DNA of 7,835 nucleotides from Candidatus Melainabacteria bacterium (lineage in GTDB: Bacteria; Actinomycetota; Actinomycetes; Mycobacteriales; Pseudonocardiaceae): positions 1-7,835 of the forward strand of contig CAJCJE010000832.1 in NCBI GenBank assembly GCA_903970565.1, given 5' to 3'. The position numbers and the translations under genes were made by a program. The notes under the pieces are model-generated. The model did no database searches. It was not told the DNA's origin and saw nothing but the letters and a program-made list of their open reading frames with translations. The first letter of the stretch is position 1, and every line of letters begins with the position of its first letter. Of this stretch, positions 1 to 7,211 are shown piece by piece.

Positions 1-294
1 CGCCGGTCGCTGCTGGCCGGGACCGCCGGTGTGCTGACGGCGGCGACGGTGCTCATCGCGCTGATCACGATCGCCGCGCAGATCCTCAGCCGCGAGTCCG
101 GCAAACCCGGCCCCGGCCTGTTCGACGTCGTGGGCCAGGCGGTCATCGCGATCCTGGCGGTGCTGCTCCAGCGCAGGGTGGACCGGCGGCGGAGGGGACG
201 CCGGGTCTGGGCGGCGTTCGGGGTCCTCGTGCTGACCGTGCTGTCCTTCGGCGTGTTCTGGTGGGCCTGGCTGTGGCTGTTCTGGCAGACCTGA
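1..294 (+). CDS. Small membrane protein, 5' end outside window
   Basis: The frame is open from the first base, so the true start probably lies upstream; a GTG at 31 is the first start codon inside the window but has no Shine-Dalgarno sequence. The visible 97 residues are mostly hydrophobic: a segment at about residues 5-29, a shorter one at 42-57, an Arg-rich cytoplasmic-looking loop (RRVDRRRRGRR, 58-68), and a last helix at 69-95 full of Trp and Phe. The protein ends two residues after this helix. The basic loop after the second helix suggests it faces the cytoplasm. I recognise no family. The gene converges on the hydrolase gene with a 42-bp gap, and I see no clear terminator between them. 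That it is a real membrane protein is seen from the sequence; its function is unknown. Confidence 0.6.
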   Translation, partial: RRSLLAGTAGVLTAATVLIALITIAAQILSRESGKPGPGLFDVVGQAVIAILAVLLQRRVDRRRRGRRVWAAFGVLVLTVLSFGVFWWAWLWLFWQT

Positions 295-315
295 GCCACG
301 CAGACCTGAGTCACG
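286..315. repeat. 15-bp tandem duplication over a stop codon
   Basis: CAGACCTGAGCCACG (286-300) is followed directly by CAGACCTGAGTCACG (301-315), with 14 of 15 bases identical. The first copy holds the last two codons and the TGA stop of the membrane protein; the second repeats them just past the stop. It looks like a recent small duplication. The stop at 292-294 means the protein is unaffected. Confidence 0.85.
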
Positions 316-336
316 CGGTCCTGAAGCAGGCGGTGT

Positions 337-1221
337 TCAGCCGCGCAGCCAGGCCCGCCAGGTCGGCAGCAGGGTTGCCAGGAGACCGGTCGGGTTCTCC
401 ACGTTCGGCGAGTGCCGGGCACCCGGAATGACCGCGAAGTCGGCGTCCAGCCGGTCGGCCATGTCCCGCTGGGCCGCGATCGACCAGGCGTCGTCGGCCT
501 CCCCGCAGACCACCAGGCAGGGCGCCGGCCGGGCCCGCAGCGCGTGCGAGAGTTTGGTCACCCGGTCCGGTTCGTGCCGCAGGCCGTCGGCCATGCCCAG
601 CAGTCCGGTCACCGAGGAACGCAGGAACCGGGTGTAGAGGAACTCCTTGAGTTCGACCGGGGTGTTCGACCAGCCCGGCGCGGCGGCGTCCAGCTGTTCC
701 CGCATCCGCTGGGCGGCGGCGATGCCGTTGGCCCGCAGGATCGGCTCGCCGTAGTCCAGCGCGGCCCGACGGTAGCCGGGCGGCAGTTCGCCGGGGCCGG
801 AGTCCAGCAGGGTCAACCCGATCACCGGCGCGTTCGCCAGTACCGCGCCCCTGGCGACCAGTCCGCCGTAGGAATGGCCGAGCAGCAGGATTCGCTCGCC
901 CTCGGCGGTCAACCGCTCGACCAGTTCGGCGATCGGCTGGCCGAGCGCGTCGGGCAGGTAGGCGGACTCGTCCTCGGGTCCGGCCGATTCGTACTGGCCG
1001 GGCAGGTCGATCGCGAGCACGCCGAACCCGGCGGCGGCCACCGCGTCCAGCAGCGGCGCGAAGTCCTCTTTGGACCCGGTGAAACCGGGTAGCAGCAGGG
1101 CGGTCGCGTTGAGACCGGGCGCGGCCGGCTCGACCCGCAGCGCGGCGATCGGCCCGTACCGGCCGGGCAGGTCGACGCGCGCCCCACCGTGCCGACTGAT
1201 CTGGGACGGTGTGTCCGCCAT
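337..1221 (-). CDS. Alpha/beta hydrolase (serine hydrolase)
   Basis: A 294-residue alpha/beta-hydrolase-fold protein. The nucleophile elbow is GHSYGG (115-120) with Ser117 as nucleophile. An acid candidate sits in CGEADD (239-244; Asp243 or Asp244), and the catalytic His is His270 in GARHSPNVENP. PGFTGS (45-50) after the first core strand is the likely oxyanion-hole loop. A region at about 140-225 would form the cap. There is no signal peptide, so it should be cytoplasmic. The frame runs back to an ATG at 1249-1251, but the ATG at 1219-1221 is chosen because GAGGAGG lies 6 bases before it. The beta-propeller gene ends 72 bp upstream on the same strand with no clear promoter between, so the two may form one transcript. 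It could be an esterase, lipase, haloperoxidase-like or C-C hydrolase; the substrate cannot be told. Confidence 0.88.
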   Translation of the reverse strand: MADTPSQISRHGGARVDLPGRYGPIAALRVEPAAPGLNATALLLPGFTGSKEDFAPLLDAVAAAGFGVLAIDLPGQYESAGPEDESAYLPDALGQPIAELVERLTAEGERILLLGHSYGGLVARGAVLANAPVIGLTLLDSGPGELPPGYRRAALDYGEPILRANGIAAAQRMREQLDAAAPGWSNTPVELKEFLYTRFLRSSVTGLLGMADGLRHEPDRVTKLSHALRARPAPCLVVCGEADDAWSIAAQRDMADRLDADFAVIPGARHSPNVENPTGLLATLLPTWRAWLRG

Positions 1222-1293
1222 CTGACGCCTCCTCGGGAGGCCGGCCGCCACCCGAAACGGGTCGTACCGGACGGGGCCGGGTCGGTACTCGAC

Positions 1294-2586
1294 TCAGCGT
1301 AGAGCGGCCAGCGTCGAACCGCGCTGCTCGAACACCATCGGTCCGAGTGTCGCCATCGCCACCGGCCCCCGATAACCGTTTCGATCGACCCCGATGGTGC
1401 CGACACCGGCCCCGGTCGCCACGTCGAGTACCTCGATCCCGTTGGGCACCGGAACCAGGTAACGGCCGGCGAACGGGGTGCCGGCGCCGAGCGTGCCGTT
1501 CACCGTCCACAGTGGATGAAAGTCGGTCGCCGACAGTGCGATGGTGGAGGAACCGGTGTACCAGTAGACGCCGTCGGAGTCGGTCCAGCTCGGCACCACC
1601 CGGCCGGCCGGGTCGCCGGCCAGGTCACTCGCCGGCAGGTTCAGCGGGTAGCTGGCGGCCAGCGTGCCGGTCTGGTCGTCGTACACCGACAACCGGGTCG
1701 GATCGGCCTGCGCGACCGCCGCGTACTGCGAGGTCATCGCGATCAGCCGGCCGGCGTGGCCGCCGATGACGTTGCTGGTGACCACCGAGGGGGTGTCCGA
1801 GCTGACGGCCGTGGCCCGGTAGATGCTCAGCCGGTCGCTCGGGTCGTTCGGGCAGCGCTCGATGACACCGATCAGGCCGAAGGCGGCCGACACCGAGCCG
1901 TACGTGCAACCGGCCCTCGGCTGGACGTCCGGGTTCACGAAGTCCGGCACCTTGCCGTACTCGATGGTCTGCACCATGTCGTAGCGCCAGGTGTCCATCA
2001 GGGTCGGGCCGGTGGTGGTCACGTAGGTGCCGTCCGAGACCAGCTGGGTACCCATCTGCGCGTCGCCGTTGCGCTGCGCGCCGCGCGCCCCGGTGGTCTC
2101 GTCGAGTTCGGTGACCTCACTACAGTTGGTCGACTTGTGATAGACCGCGATGACCTTGCCCCAGGACTCCGACACCGTGCACAGGCCCAGATCGCGGGTG
2201 TAGCGCCAGCGCTGCTGGCCGGTCAGCGGGTCGCGGCCGACCACCGAGCCGTCGGCGGCGGTGGCGATCGTCGGACCGGCGACCACCGGTACGGGGGTCG
2301 CGCCGCTCGGCGCCGTCCAGACCTGGCCGAGCGAGGGCGGGAACACCGTCGGGCCGGCCGGGATGGCCACGTCGGCGGGGCCGGTGATCAGGGTGGTGTT
2401 GCGGATGTCACTGCGGTCCCAGATGACCAGGCTGACCACGAGCACGGCGACCGCGATGAACACCGCGACGGCGTAGTCGGCCGGTCGGCGGAAGGACCGC
2501 CGCCGGCGACCGGGCCGTCCGGGCCCCGATGAGCGGACATCCGCCGGTTCACCCGTCGGATCGGGCGAGTAGTCCAGTTGCTGCAC
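1294..2586 (-). CDS. Membrane-anchored PQQ-like beta-propeller protein (Rv3212-type)
   Basis: A 430-residue protein with a short cytoplasmic N-terminus ending in a basic stretch (RPGRRRRSFRR, 24-34), one membrane helix at about 38-56, and a large extracytoplasmic part. This part carries strand-turn repeats typical of PQQ-like propellers: VVGRDPLTGQQRW (115-127), TELDETTG (159-166), LSVYDDQTGTL (299-309) and IEVLDVATG (384-392). Four cysteines (136, 155, 227, 245), all outside the membrane, could form two disulfides. The frame is open far upstream, antisense-like over the helicase gene, but the GTG at 2584-2586 is the start: AGGAA lies about 6 bases before it and the protein character begins there. 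From memory it resembles M. tuberculosis Rv3212, which also neighbours the helicase gene. No catalytic residues are recognised; such propellers usually serve as binding scaffolds at the cell envelope. It is separated from the helicase gene by a terminator, so it probably has its own promoter. Confidence 0.82.
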   Translation of the reverse strand: MQQLDYSPDPTGEPADVRSSGPGRPGRRRRSFRRPADYAVAVFIAVAVLVVSLVIWDRSDIRNTTLITGPADVAIPAGPTVFPPSLGQVWTAPSGATPVPVVAGPTIATAADGSVVGRDPLTGQQRWRYTRDLGLCTVSESWGKVIAVYHKSTNCSEVTELDETTGARGAQRNGDAQMGTQLVSDGTYVTTTGPTLMDTWRYDMVQTIEYGKVPDFVNPDVQPRAGCTYGSVSAAFGLIGVIERCPNDPSDRLSIYRATAVSSDTPSVVTSNVIGGHAGRLIAMTSQYAAVAQADPTRLSVYDDQTGTLAASYPLNLPASDLAGDPAGRVVPSWTDSDGVYWYTGSSTIALSATDFHPLWTVNGTLGAGTPFAGRYLVPVPNGIEVLDVATGAGVGTIGVDRNGYRGPVAMATLGPMVFEQRGSTLAALR

Positions 2587-2624
2587 CGTGGTTCCTGATT
2601 CCCTGCGGTCGGCCTGCCGAAAAG

Positions 2625-2660
2625 ATCGCCAACGAAATCGCCAACGAAATCGCCGATGAA
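2625..2660. repeat. Three-copy 12-bp tandem repeat in the beta-propeller gene leader
   Basis: ATCGCCAACGAA occurs at 2625-2636 and 2637-2648, followed by ATCGCCGATGAA at 2649-2660 (10 of 12 identical). The array sits between the helicase terminator and the Shine-Dalgarno sequence of the beta-propeller gene, so it lies in the promoter or 5' leader of that gene. On the minus strand it reads as repeated TTCGTTGGCGAT. It is markedly less GC-rich than its surroundings. Confidence 0.9.
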
Positions 2661-2666
2661 AAGACT

Positions 2667-2698
2667 GCGGCAGGACCCAGGTGCCTGGGTCCTGCCGC
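2667..2698 (-). terminator. Rho-independent-type terminator of the helicase gene
   Basis: GCGGCAGGACCCAG (2667-2680) and CTGGGTCCTGCCGC (2685-2698) are perfect 14-bp inverted repeats around a 4-base loop. On the minus strand the stem is followed by AGTCTTTTC, a short U-tract in the RNA. It lies 87 bases past the helicase stop codon and points the same way. No T-tract follows it on the plus strand. Confidence 0.85.
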
Positions 2699-2700
2699 GA

Positions 2701-2722
2701 CCTTAATACGACCCTCGTAAGG
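2701..2722 (-). other. Second small hairpin just before the terminator
   Basis: TACGA (2707-2711) and TCGTA (2715-2719) form a 5-bp stem with a CCC loop. Outer CCT (2701-2703) and AGG (2720-2722) can add three pairs across a 3-base bulge. It lies 2 bases from the terminator stem and is met first by RNA polymerase leaving the helicase gene. It may be a 3'-end stability structure, or chance. Confidence 0.4.
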
Positions 2723-2785
2723 CCATCGTTGCAGCGCCGGGTCGAGGCACGGGCCCGGCCAGGGCCCTCGCGTCGACCGGCTGGT

Positions 2786-4588
<1,803 letters not shown>

Positions 4589-4843
4589 GTTTCGGTGATC
4601 GCCTCTCTAGTTCCAGCACGCACTGGCCTGGACGGGCCGCTCGACCGCGCTGTCAGCCGATGAGAGAACCGGCGACGCGCGGGAGGAGCCGGCGAGGTGT
4701 GCGCGCACCTTCCACGTGGCAGGCACACTGGTTGTCAGCTGCCGTTGTGGTCGTCCACCCGAACTCGTCACGATCACCCCAACCAGGGGCGCGGGCGAGC
4801 GAAATGCCGCTGACCCGCATCGACGAGCGTCGAGTTCCTGCGA

Positions 4844-4849
4844 AGTCTA
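4844..4849 (-). promoter_or_regulatory. Predicted -10 element of the helicase promoter
   Basis: Read on the minus strand this is TAGACT, a good actinobacterial TANNNT -10 element and the only one on that strand in the intergenic region. No clear -35 hexamer lies 16-18 bases upstream. Transcription would start near 4837, giving a leader of about 250 nt. Confidence 0.45.
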
Positions 4850-4967
4850 CCCGGTCGAAGTCGATCAGCAGGTGAAATCCGTCTCTGACGTGCCGGCGAC
4901 GGTCGAGGTGGCCCCGGCTGTTCCGGATGGCGAGCGGCGGTGCCGGCGGGTCGCCGGCGGGTGCGGA

Positions 4968-4973
4968 TACGCT
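4968..4973 (+). promoter_or_regulatory. Predicted -10 element, leaderless ferritin-like gene
   Basis: TACGCT matches TANNNT and ends 7 bases before the ATG at 4981, the spacing expected when transcription starts at the A of the start codon. No Shine-Dalgarno sequence precedes that ATG, which fits a leaderless mRNA. No clear -35 element is seen. Confidence 0.55.
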
Positions 4974-4980
4974 CACCGAC

Positions 4981-5673
4981 ATGACCGACGCCGAGGCGCT
5001 TGCCGCTGCCGATGTCCCTTCGGGAGACGTCCAACCGCTGGCCGAAGGGGTCGTCGACCTGCTTGCCGTGCTCGCCTACGGCGAGTTGTCGGCCTTCGAC
5101 CGGATGGCCGAGGACGCGCGGGTGGCGCCGACGCTGGCCGGCCGCGCCGCGCTGTCGGAGATGGCCTCGGCCGAGATGGCGCACTACGCGCTGCTGGAGA
5201 CCTACCTCGCCGACCACGGCGTCCAGGTCGACGACGCGATGACCCCGTTCGTCGGCTTCTTCGACGACTTCCACCGGCTCACCTCGCCCCGATCCTGGCT
5301 GGAGTCGCTGGTCAAGGCCTACGTCGGCGACGGACTCGCGGCCGAGCTGTACCGGGAGATGGCCGGCTGGCTCGACGAGCCGACCGGCGACCTGGTGCGC
5401 ACGGTGCTCGCCGACACCGGTCACTCGGCCTTCGCCGAGCGCGAGATCAAGGCTGCCTGCGCGCACGACCGCAAGGTCCGCGACCGGCTGACGCTGTGGG
5501 GCCGCCGGCTGCTCGGCGAGGCACTGACCCAGAGCCAGCACGTGGTGGCCGATCGGGACGGGCTGGCCGAACTCATCGTGTCCGGGTCTGGCGACCTGGC
5601 CGGGATCGCCGCGCTGTTCCGCCGGATGCAGCGCAGCCACGCCAGGCGGATGACGGCCCTTGGCCTGGGCTGA
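4981..5673 (+). CDS. Ferritin-like (MiaE-like) diiron-fold protein
   Basis: A 230-residue, largely helical cytoplasmic protein of the actinobacterial MiaE-like ferritin-fold family (the Rv3210c type, by recollection). Likely metal ligands are Glu35 in [10 protein letters not shown], Glu65 and His68 in the ExxH of [12 protein letters not shown], Glu122 (GLAAELYRE), and His148 or Glu153 in [13 protein letters not shown]. This is the pattern of a four-helix diiron site. MiaE proper hydroxylates a modified adenosine in tRNA; whether this branch does so is not established, so the role is open (tRNA hydroxylase, other oxidase or metal-binding protein). The frame extends back to an ATG at 4927, but the ATG at 4981 is chosen because a -10 element ends 7 bases before it and neither start has a Shine-Dalgarno sequence. 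It is divergent from the helicase gene and 120 bp upstream of the DUF3107 gene on the same strand. Confidence 0.85.
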   Translation: MTDAEALAAADVPSGDVQPLAEGVVDLLAVLAYGELSAFDRMAEDARVAPTLAGRAALSEMASAEMAHYALLETYLADHGVQVDDAMTPFVGFFDDFHRLTSPRSWLESLVKAYVGDGLAAELYREMAGWLDEPTGDLVRTVLADTGHSAFAEREIKAACAHDRKVRDRLTLWGRRLLGEALTQSQHVVADRDGLAELIVSGSGDLAGIAALFRRMQRSHARRMTALGLG

Positions 5674-5696
5674 TCCGGTTTCTGGCCTAGGCTGAT
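5661..5696. repeat. Imperfect 14-bp direct repeat, 22-bp period
   Basis: TGGCCTGGGCTGAT (5661-5674) recurs as TGGCCTAGGCTGAT (5683-5696) with 13 of 14 bases identical. The first copy holds the last codons and stop of the ferritin-like gene; the second lies just downstream and contains a possible -10 motif, TAGGCT (5688-5693). Confidence 0.7.
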
Positions 5697-5751
5697 AGCG
5701 AACATGACGTGATCTGGGCGCCTTGGCGCGATCGGACTCCGTCGGATCGAC

Positions 5752-5757
5752 TAACCT
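5752..5757 (+). promoter_or_regulatory. Possible -10 element of the DUF3107 gene
   Basis: TAACCT fits TANNNT and would start transcription near 5764, leaving a 30-nt leader with the Shine-Dalgarno GGAGG (5784-5788). No good -35 hexamer is found. A small palindrome, GCGCC-TT-GGCGC (5718-5729), lies upstream and could be an operator or chance. Confidence 0.4.
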
Positions 5758-5793
5758 TCTTGTGAGTAACGGCAGTTCGAACCGGAGGTCAGT

Positions 5794-6024
5794 GTGGAGA
5801 TCAAGATCGGCGTCGCGGAGAGCCCACGGGAGCTCGTCCTGTCGAGCGCGCTGACGCCGGACGAGATCGAGAAACTGGTCTCCGAGGCGATGAAGTCCGA
5901 CCAGGGCGTGCTCACCTTCACCGACGAGAAGGGCCGTCGGGTCGTCGTGCCGGCCGCTCGCGTCGCGTATGTGGACATCGCGCCCGCGGACGTGCGCAAG
6001 GTCGGTTTCGTCGCCGGCAACTGA
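5794..6024 (+). CDS. DUF3107 family protein (TB9.4-type)
   Basis: A 76-residue protein matching the actinobacterial DUF3107 family (M. tuberculosis TB9.4/Rv3208A type) over its whole length. It opens with VEIKIGVAESPRELVLSS, a beta strand carrying the conserved ESPREL segment, then a helix (TPDEIEKLVSEAMKS, 21-35). Strands follow (GVLTFTDEKGRRVVVPA, 38-54), and then a last strand, VAYVDIAP. There is no signal peptide or membrane segment. The biochemical function of the family is unknown; only its small alpha/beta fold and conservation in actinomycetes can be stated. The GTG at 5794 is used because GGAGG lies 5 bases before it and homologues start the same way. It follows the ferritin-like gene by 120 bp with its own possible promoter, and a hairpin 31 bases past its stop closes the unit. 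Confidence 0.92.
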   Translation: MEIKIGVAESPRELVLSSALTPDEIEKLVSEAMKSDQGVLTFTDEKGRRVVVPAARVAYVDIAPADVRKVGFVAGN

Positions 6025-6054
6025 CGCCAGCGGTTTCACTCCCAATTTCGGCGC

Positions 6055-6085
6055 TCGCGGCAGCTGTTTTCCACAGCTGCCGCGA
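6055..6085. terminator. Hairpin between convergent genes, probable bidirectional terminator
   Basis: TCGCGGCAGCTGT (6055-6067) and ACAGCTGCCGCGA (6073-6085) are perfect 13-bp inverted repeats with a 5-base loop (TTTCC). The hairpin sits between the stop of the DUF3107 gene (6024, +) and the stop of the DUF4873 gene (6116, -), so it can serve both. No real U-tract follows on either strand, as is common for actinomycete terminators. Confidence 0.75.
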
Positions 6086-6115
6086 TGATGCCGACCCTCG
6101 GCCCGGAGCTGCGGG

Positions 6116-6451
6116 TCAGTGGACGACGGGTAGTTCGCCTTCGAGTTCCGCAAGGGTGGTCGGCACCACGAACGGTGGCGTGCTGGCGCCCATGATCCGG
6201 TAGCGGTCCCAGGGGTCCGGGTCGGACAGTTCGCCGGTGGCCTCCCCGGCCGGGGTGCGCAGCAGCGCCGCCCGCTTCTTGCCTGCCACCAGCGCACTCA
6301 CCTCCGCGTTCGGCCGAACCCGGCCGTACCAGCGGTACCGGCCGTCGATCGGCTGGAAGTGCCCGCGCAGTTCGACCTCGACCTCGACCTCGGTCTCGTC
6401 GAACACCAGTGTTGCCGGCCCGGTGTAGCCGTCCTCGTCCGCAACGGACAT
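6116..6451 (-). CDS. DUF4873 family protein, stand-alone
   Basis: A 111-residue protein with the hallmarks of DUF4873: DGYTGPATLVFDE at the start, ELRGHFQPIDGRYRWYGRV (27-45), a VAGKKRAALLRTP segment (55-67) and SDPDPWDRYRIMGASTPPF near the end (76-94). It is predicted to be mostly beta strand and soluble. The domain has no known activity; in other actinomycetes it also occurs fused to the C-terminus of flavin monooxygenases, as I recall, which hints at an accessory role in oxygenation. The ATG at 6449-6451 follows AAGGA by 7 bases. It starts 27 bases after the TetR gene ends, with no room for a separate promoter, so the two form an operon. Residues 19-27 (ETEVEVEVE) come from a hexanucleotide repeat. 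Confidence 0.85.
   Translation of the reverse strand: MSVADEDGYTGPATLVFDETEVEVEVELRGHFQPIDGRYRWYGRVRPNAEVSALVAGKKRAALLRTPAGEATGELSDPDPWDRYRIMGASTPPFVVPTTLAELEGELPVVH
6372..6395. repeat. Hexanucleotide repeat inside the DUF4873 gene
   Basis: TCGACC is present three times in a row (6372-6389), followed by TCGGTC. On the coding (minus) strand it gives alternating Glu-Val codons, residues 20-27, consistent with one face of a beta strand. Gain or loss of a unit would keep the frame. Confidence 0.8.
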
Positions 6452-6478
6452 CAGCGGGTCCTTTCCTTCTCGCGGCGC

Positions 6479-7153
6479 TCAGCCGCCGACGATCAGCCGT
6501 AGCTGTGAGGTCAGTGACAGCGGCTTGTGCGGGTCGAGCACGACTCCGCCCGAGCGCAGTACGCCGTCGATGCCGTGCCAGATCAACACGGTCAGGTGTT
6601 CGGTGAGCTGGGTCCTGGTCATCGCCGAGGGGTGCTCCAGCCACCACTCCCCGGCCCCCTGGACCAGGCCGACAATGCCGTAGGCGGACGGCCCGGCCAG
6701 CGAGGTGTCCATCCGGAACAGCTTCAGGTACGCCTCCAGCAGCTCGGAGAGCACTGCGGCGATCTTCGACTTGTCCTGCTGGACGAGGTCCTGTTTGGTC
6801 GGGTGCGGGCGCAGTACCAGGAAGCGGTACAGCTCCCGGTACTCGTCGACGAACCGGACGTAGCAGCCGACCGCGCGGCGAATCCGGTCGTAGATGGGGC
6901 CGTCGTCGGCCAGCGCCGGCACGATCTCGGCCATCAGCAGGTCGGTGGCCCGCAGGCCGACCGCGAGATACAGGTCGGCCTTGTCGGCGAAGTGCCGGTA
7001 GAGCACCGGTTTTGTGACGCCTGCCTCGGCCGCGATCTCGTCCATGCCCACGTCGGGGCCGTGTGCGCCGATCGCCCGGATGGTCGCGTCGACAAAGGAC
7101 TCCCGACGGTGCTCCCGGTGCGCCCGCCAGCGTTCACTGCGCGCGTCTGCCAC
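6479..7153 (-). CDS. TetR family transcriptional regulator
   Basis: A 224-residue TetR-type regulator. The DNA-binding domain spans about residues 16-65, with the helix-turn-helix in MDEIAAEAGVTKPVLYRHFADKADLY (37-62); the LYRHFADK segment is the family signature. The rest is the helical ligand-binding and dimer domain, with Trp170-Trp171 and several aromatic residues (Tyr98, Phe101, Tyr105, Tyr109, Phe111) that could line a hydrophobic ligand pocket. An upstream ATG at 7202-7204 is in frame, but the GTG at 7151-7153 is chosen because AGGAG lies 5 bases before it and the upstream ATG overlaps the predicted promoter. It leads an operon with the DUF4873 gene and is divergent from the diiron oxygenase gene. 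The shared spacer carries paired palindromes, so autoregulation and control of the oxygenase are the likely roles (inference). Confidence 0.93.
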   Translation of the reverse strand: MADARSERWRAHREHRRESFVDATIRAIGAHGPDVGMDEIAAEAGVTKPVLYRHFADKADLYLAVGLRATDLLMAEIVPALADDGPIYDRIRRAVGCYVRFVDEYRELYRFLVLRPHPTKQDLVQQDKSKIAAVLSELLEAYLKLFRMDTSLAGPSAYGIVGLVQGAGEWWLEHPSAMTRTQLTEHLTVLIWHGIDGVLRSGGVVLDPHKPLSLTSQLRLIVGG

Positions 7154-7178
7154 GCGATCTCCTCTCGCAAGGACCCTC

Positions 7179-7207
7179 TTGACAGATCGCACCATGCGCT
7201 GCACGCT
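7179..7207 (+). promoter_or_regulatory. Possible promoter of the diiron oxygenase gene
   Basis: A perfect TTGACA (7179-7184) is followed after 17 bases by CACGCT (7202-7207), a weak -10 element matching the second and last consensus positions. Transcription would start at about 7214, at the edge of the palindromic boxes, so a bound regulator would block it. Confidence 0.45.
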
Positions 7208-7208
7208 A
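7203..7208 (-). promoter_or_regulatory. Possible -10 element of the tetR promoter
   Basis: On the minus strand this reads TAGCGT, a TANNNT match, giving a start near 7196 and a leader of about 43 nt that contains the AGGAG ribosome binding site. The palindromic boxes at 7215-7241 would cover its -35 region. Confidence 0.45.
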
Positions 7209-7211
7209 CCA

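Larger units (their letters stand above)
4589..4980. other. Divergent intergenic region between helicase and ferritin-like genes
   Basis: No convincing gene lies in these 392 bases; the open frames crossing it have no coding-like composition or ribosome binding site. TA dinucleotides are very rare here, and only two TANNNT -10 motifs exist: one on the minus strand at 4844-4849 and one on the plus strand at 4968-4973. The section 4589 to about 4837 is then the helicase leader RNA. It contains a perfect dyad TCGACG-AG-CGTCGA (4820-4833), a small CCCC/GGGG hairpin (4777-4789) and an interrupted palindrome at 4695-4710. Confidence 0.6.

Noticed and set aside
1222..1251. Longer N-terminus for the hydrolase, starting at 1251
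   Set aside because: GAGGAGG lies at ideal distance from the ATG at 1219-1221, and the extra ten residues would include that ribosome binding site.
311..1510. 399-codon minus-strand open frame
   Set aside because: It is an Arg-rich shadow of the hydrolase in another frame and overlaps the end of the beta-propeller gene.
2703..2708. TATTAA on the minus strand as a -10 element for the beta-propeller gene
   Set aside because: Transcription would begin inside the terminator stem at 2667-2698, and no -35 element is found at a suitable distance.
2529..2720. 63-codon plus-strand frame containing a NEIANEIADEK repeat
   Set aside because: The repeat peptide is only the translation of the 12-bp DNA array. 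The frame begins inside the beta-propeller gene on the other strand, has no ribosome binding site and ends in the terminator.
4695..4710. Interrupted palindrome AGGTGTGCGCGCACCT as an operator
   Set aside because: Five arm pairs around an alternating GC core arise easily in such sequence, and it sits far from both predicted -10 elements.
4774..6297. 507-codon minus-strand open frame
   Set aside because: It runs antisense through both the ferritin-like and DUF3107 genes, which are recognisable families.
7154..7204. Longer N-terminus for the TetR regulator, starting at 7204
   Set aside because: It would begin upstream of, or at, the predicted transcription start and swallow the AGGAG that precedes the GTG at 7151-7153.
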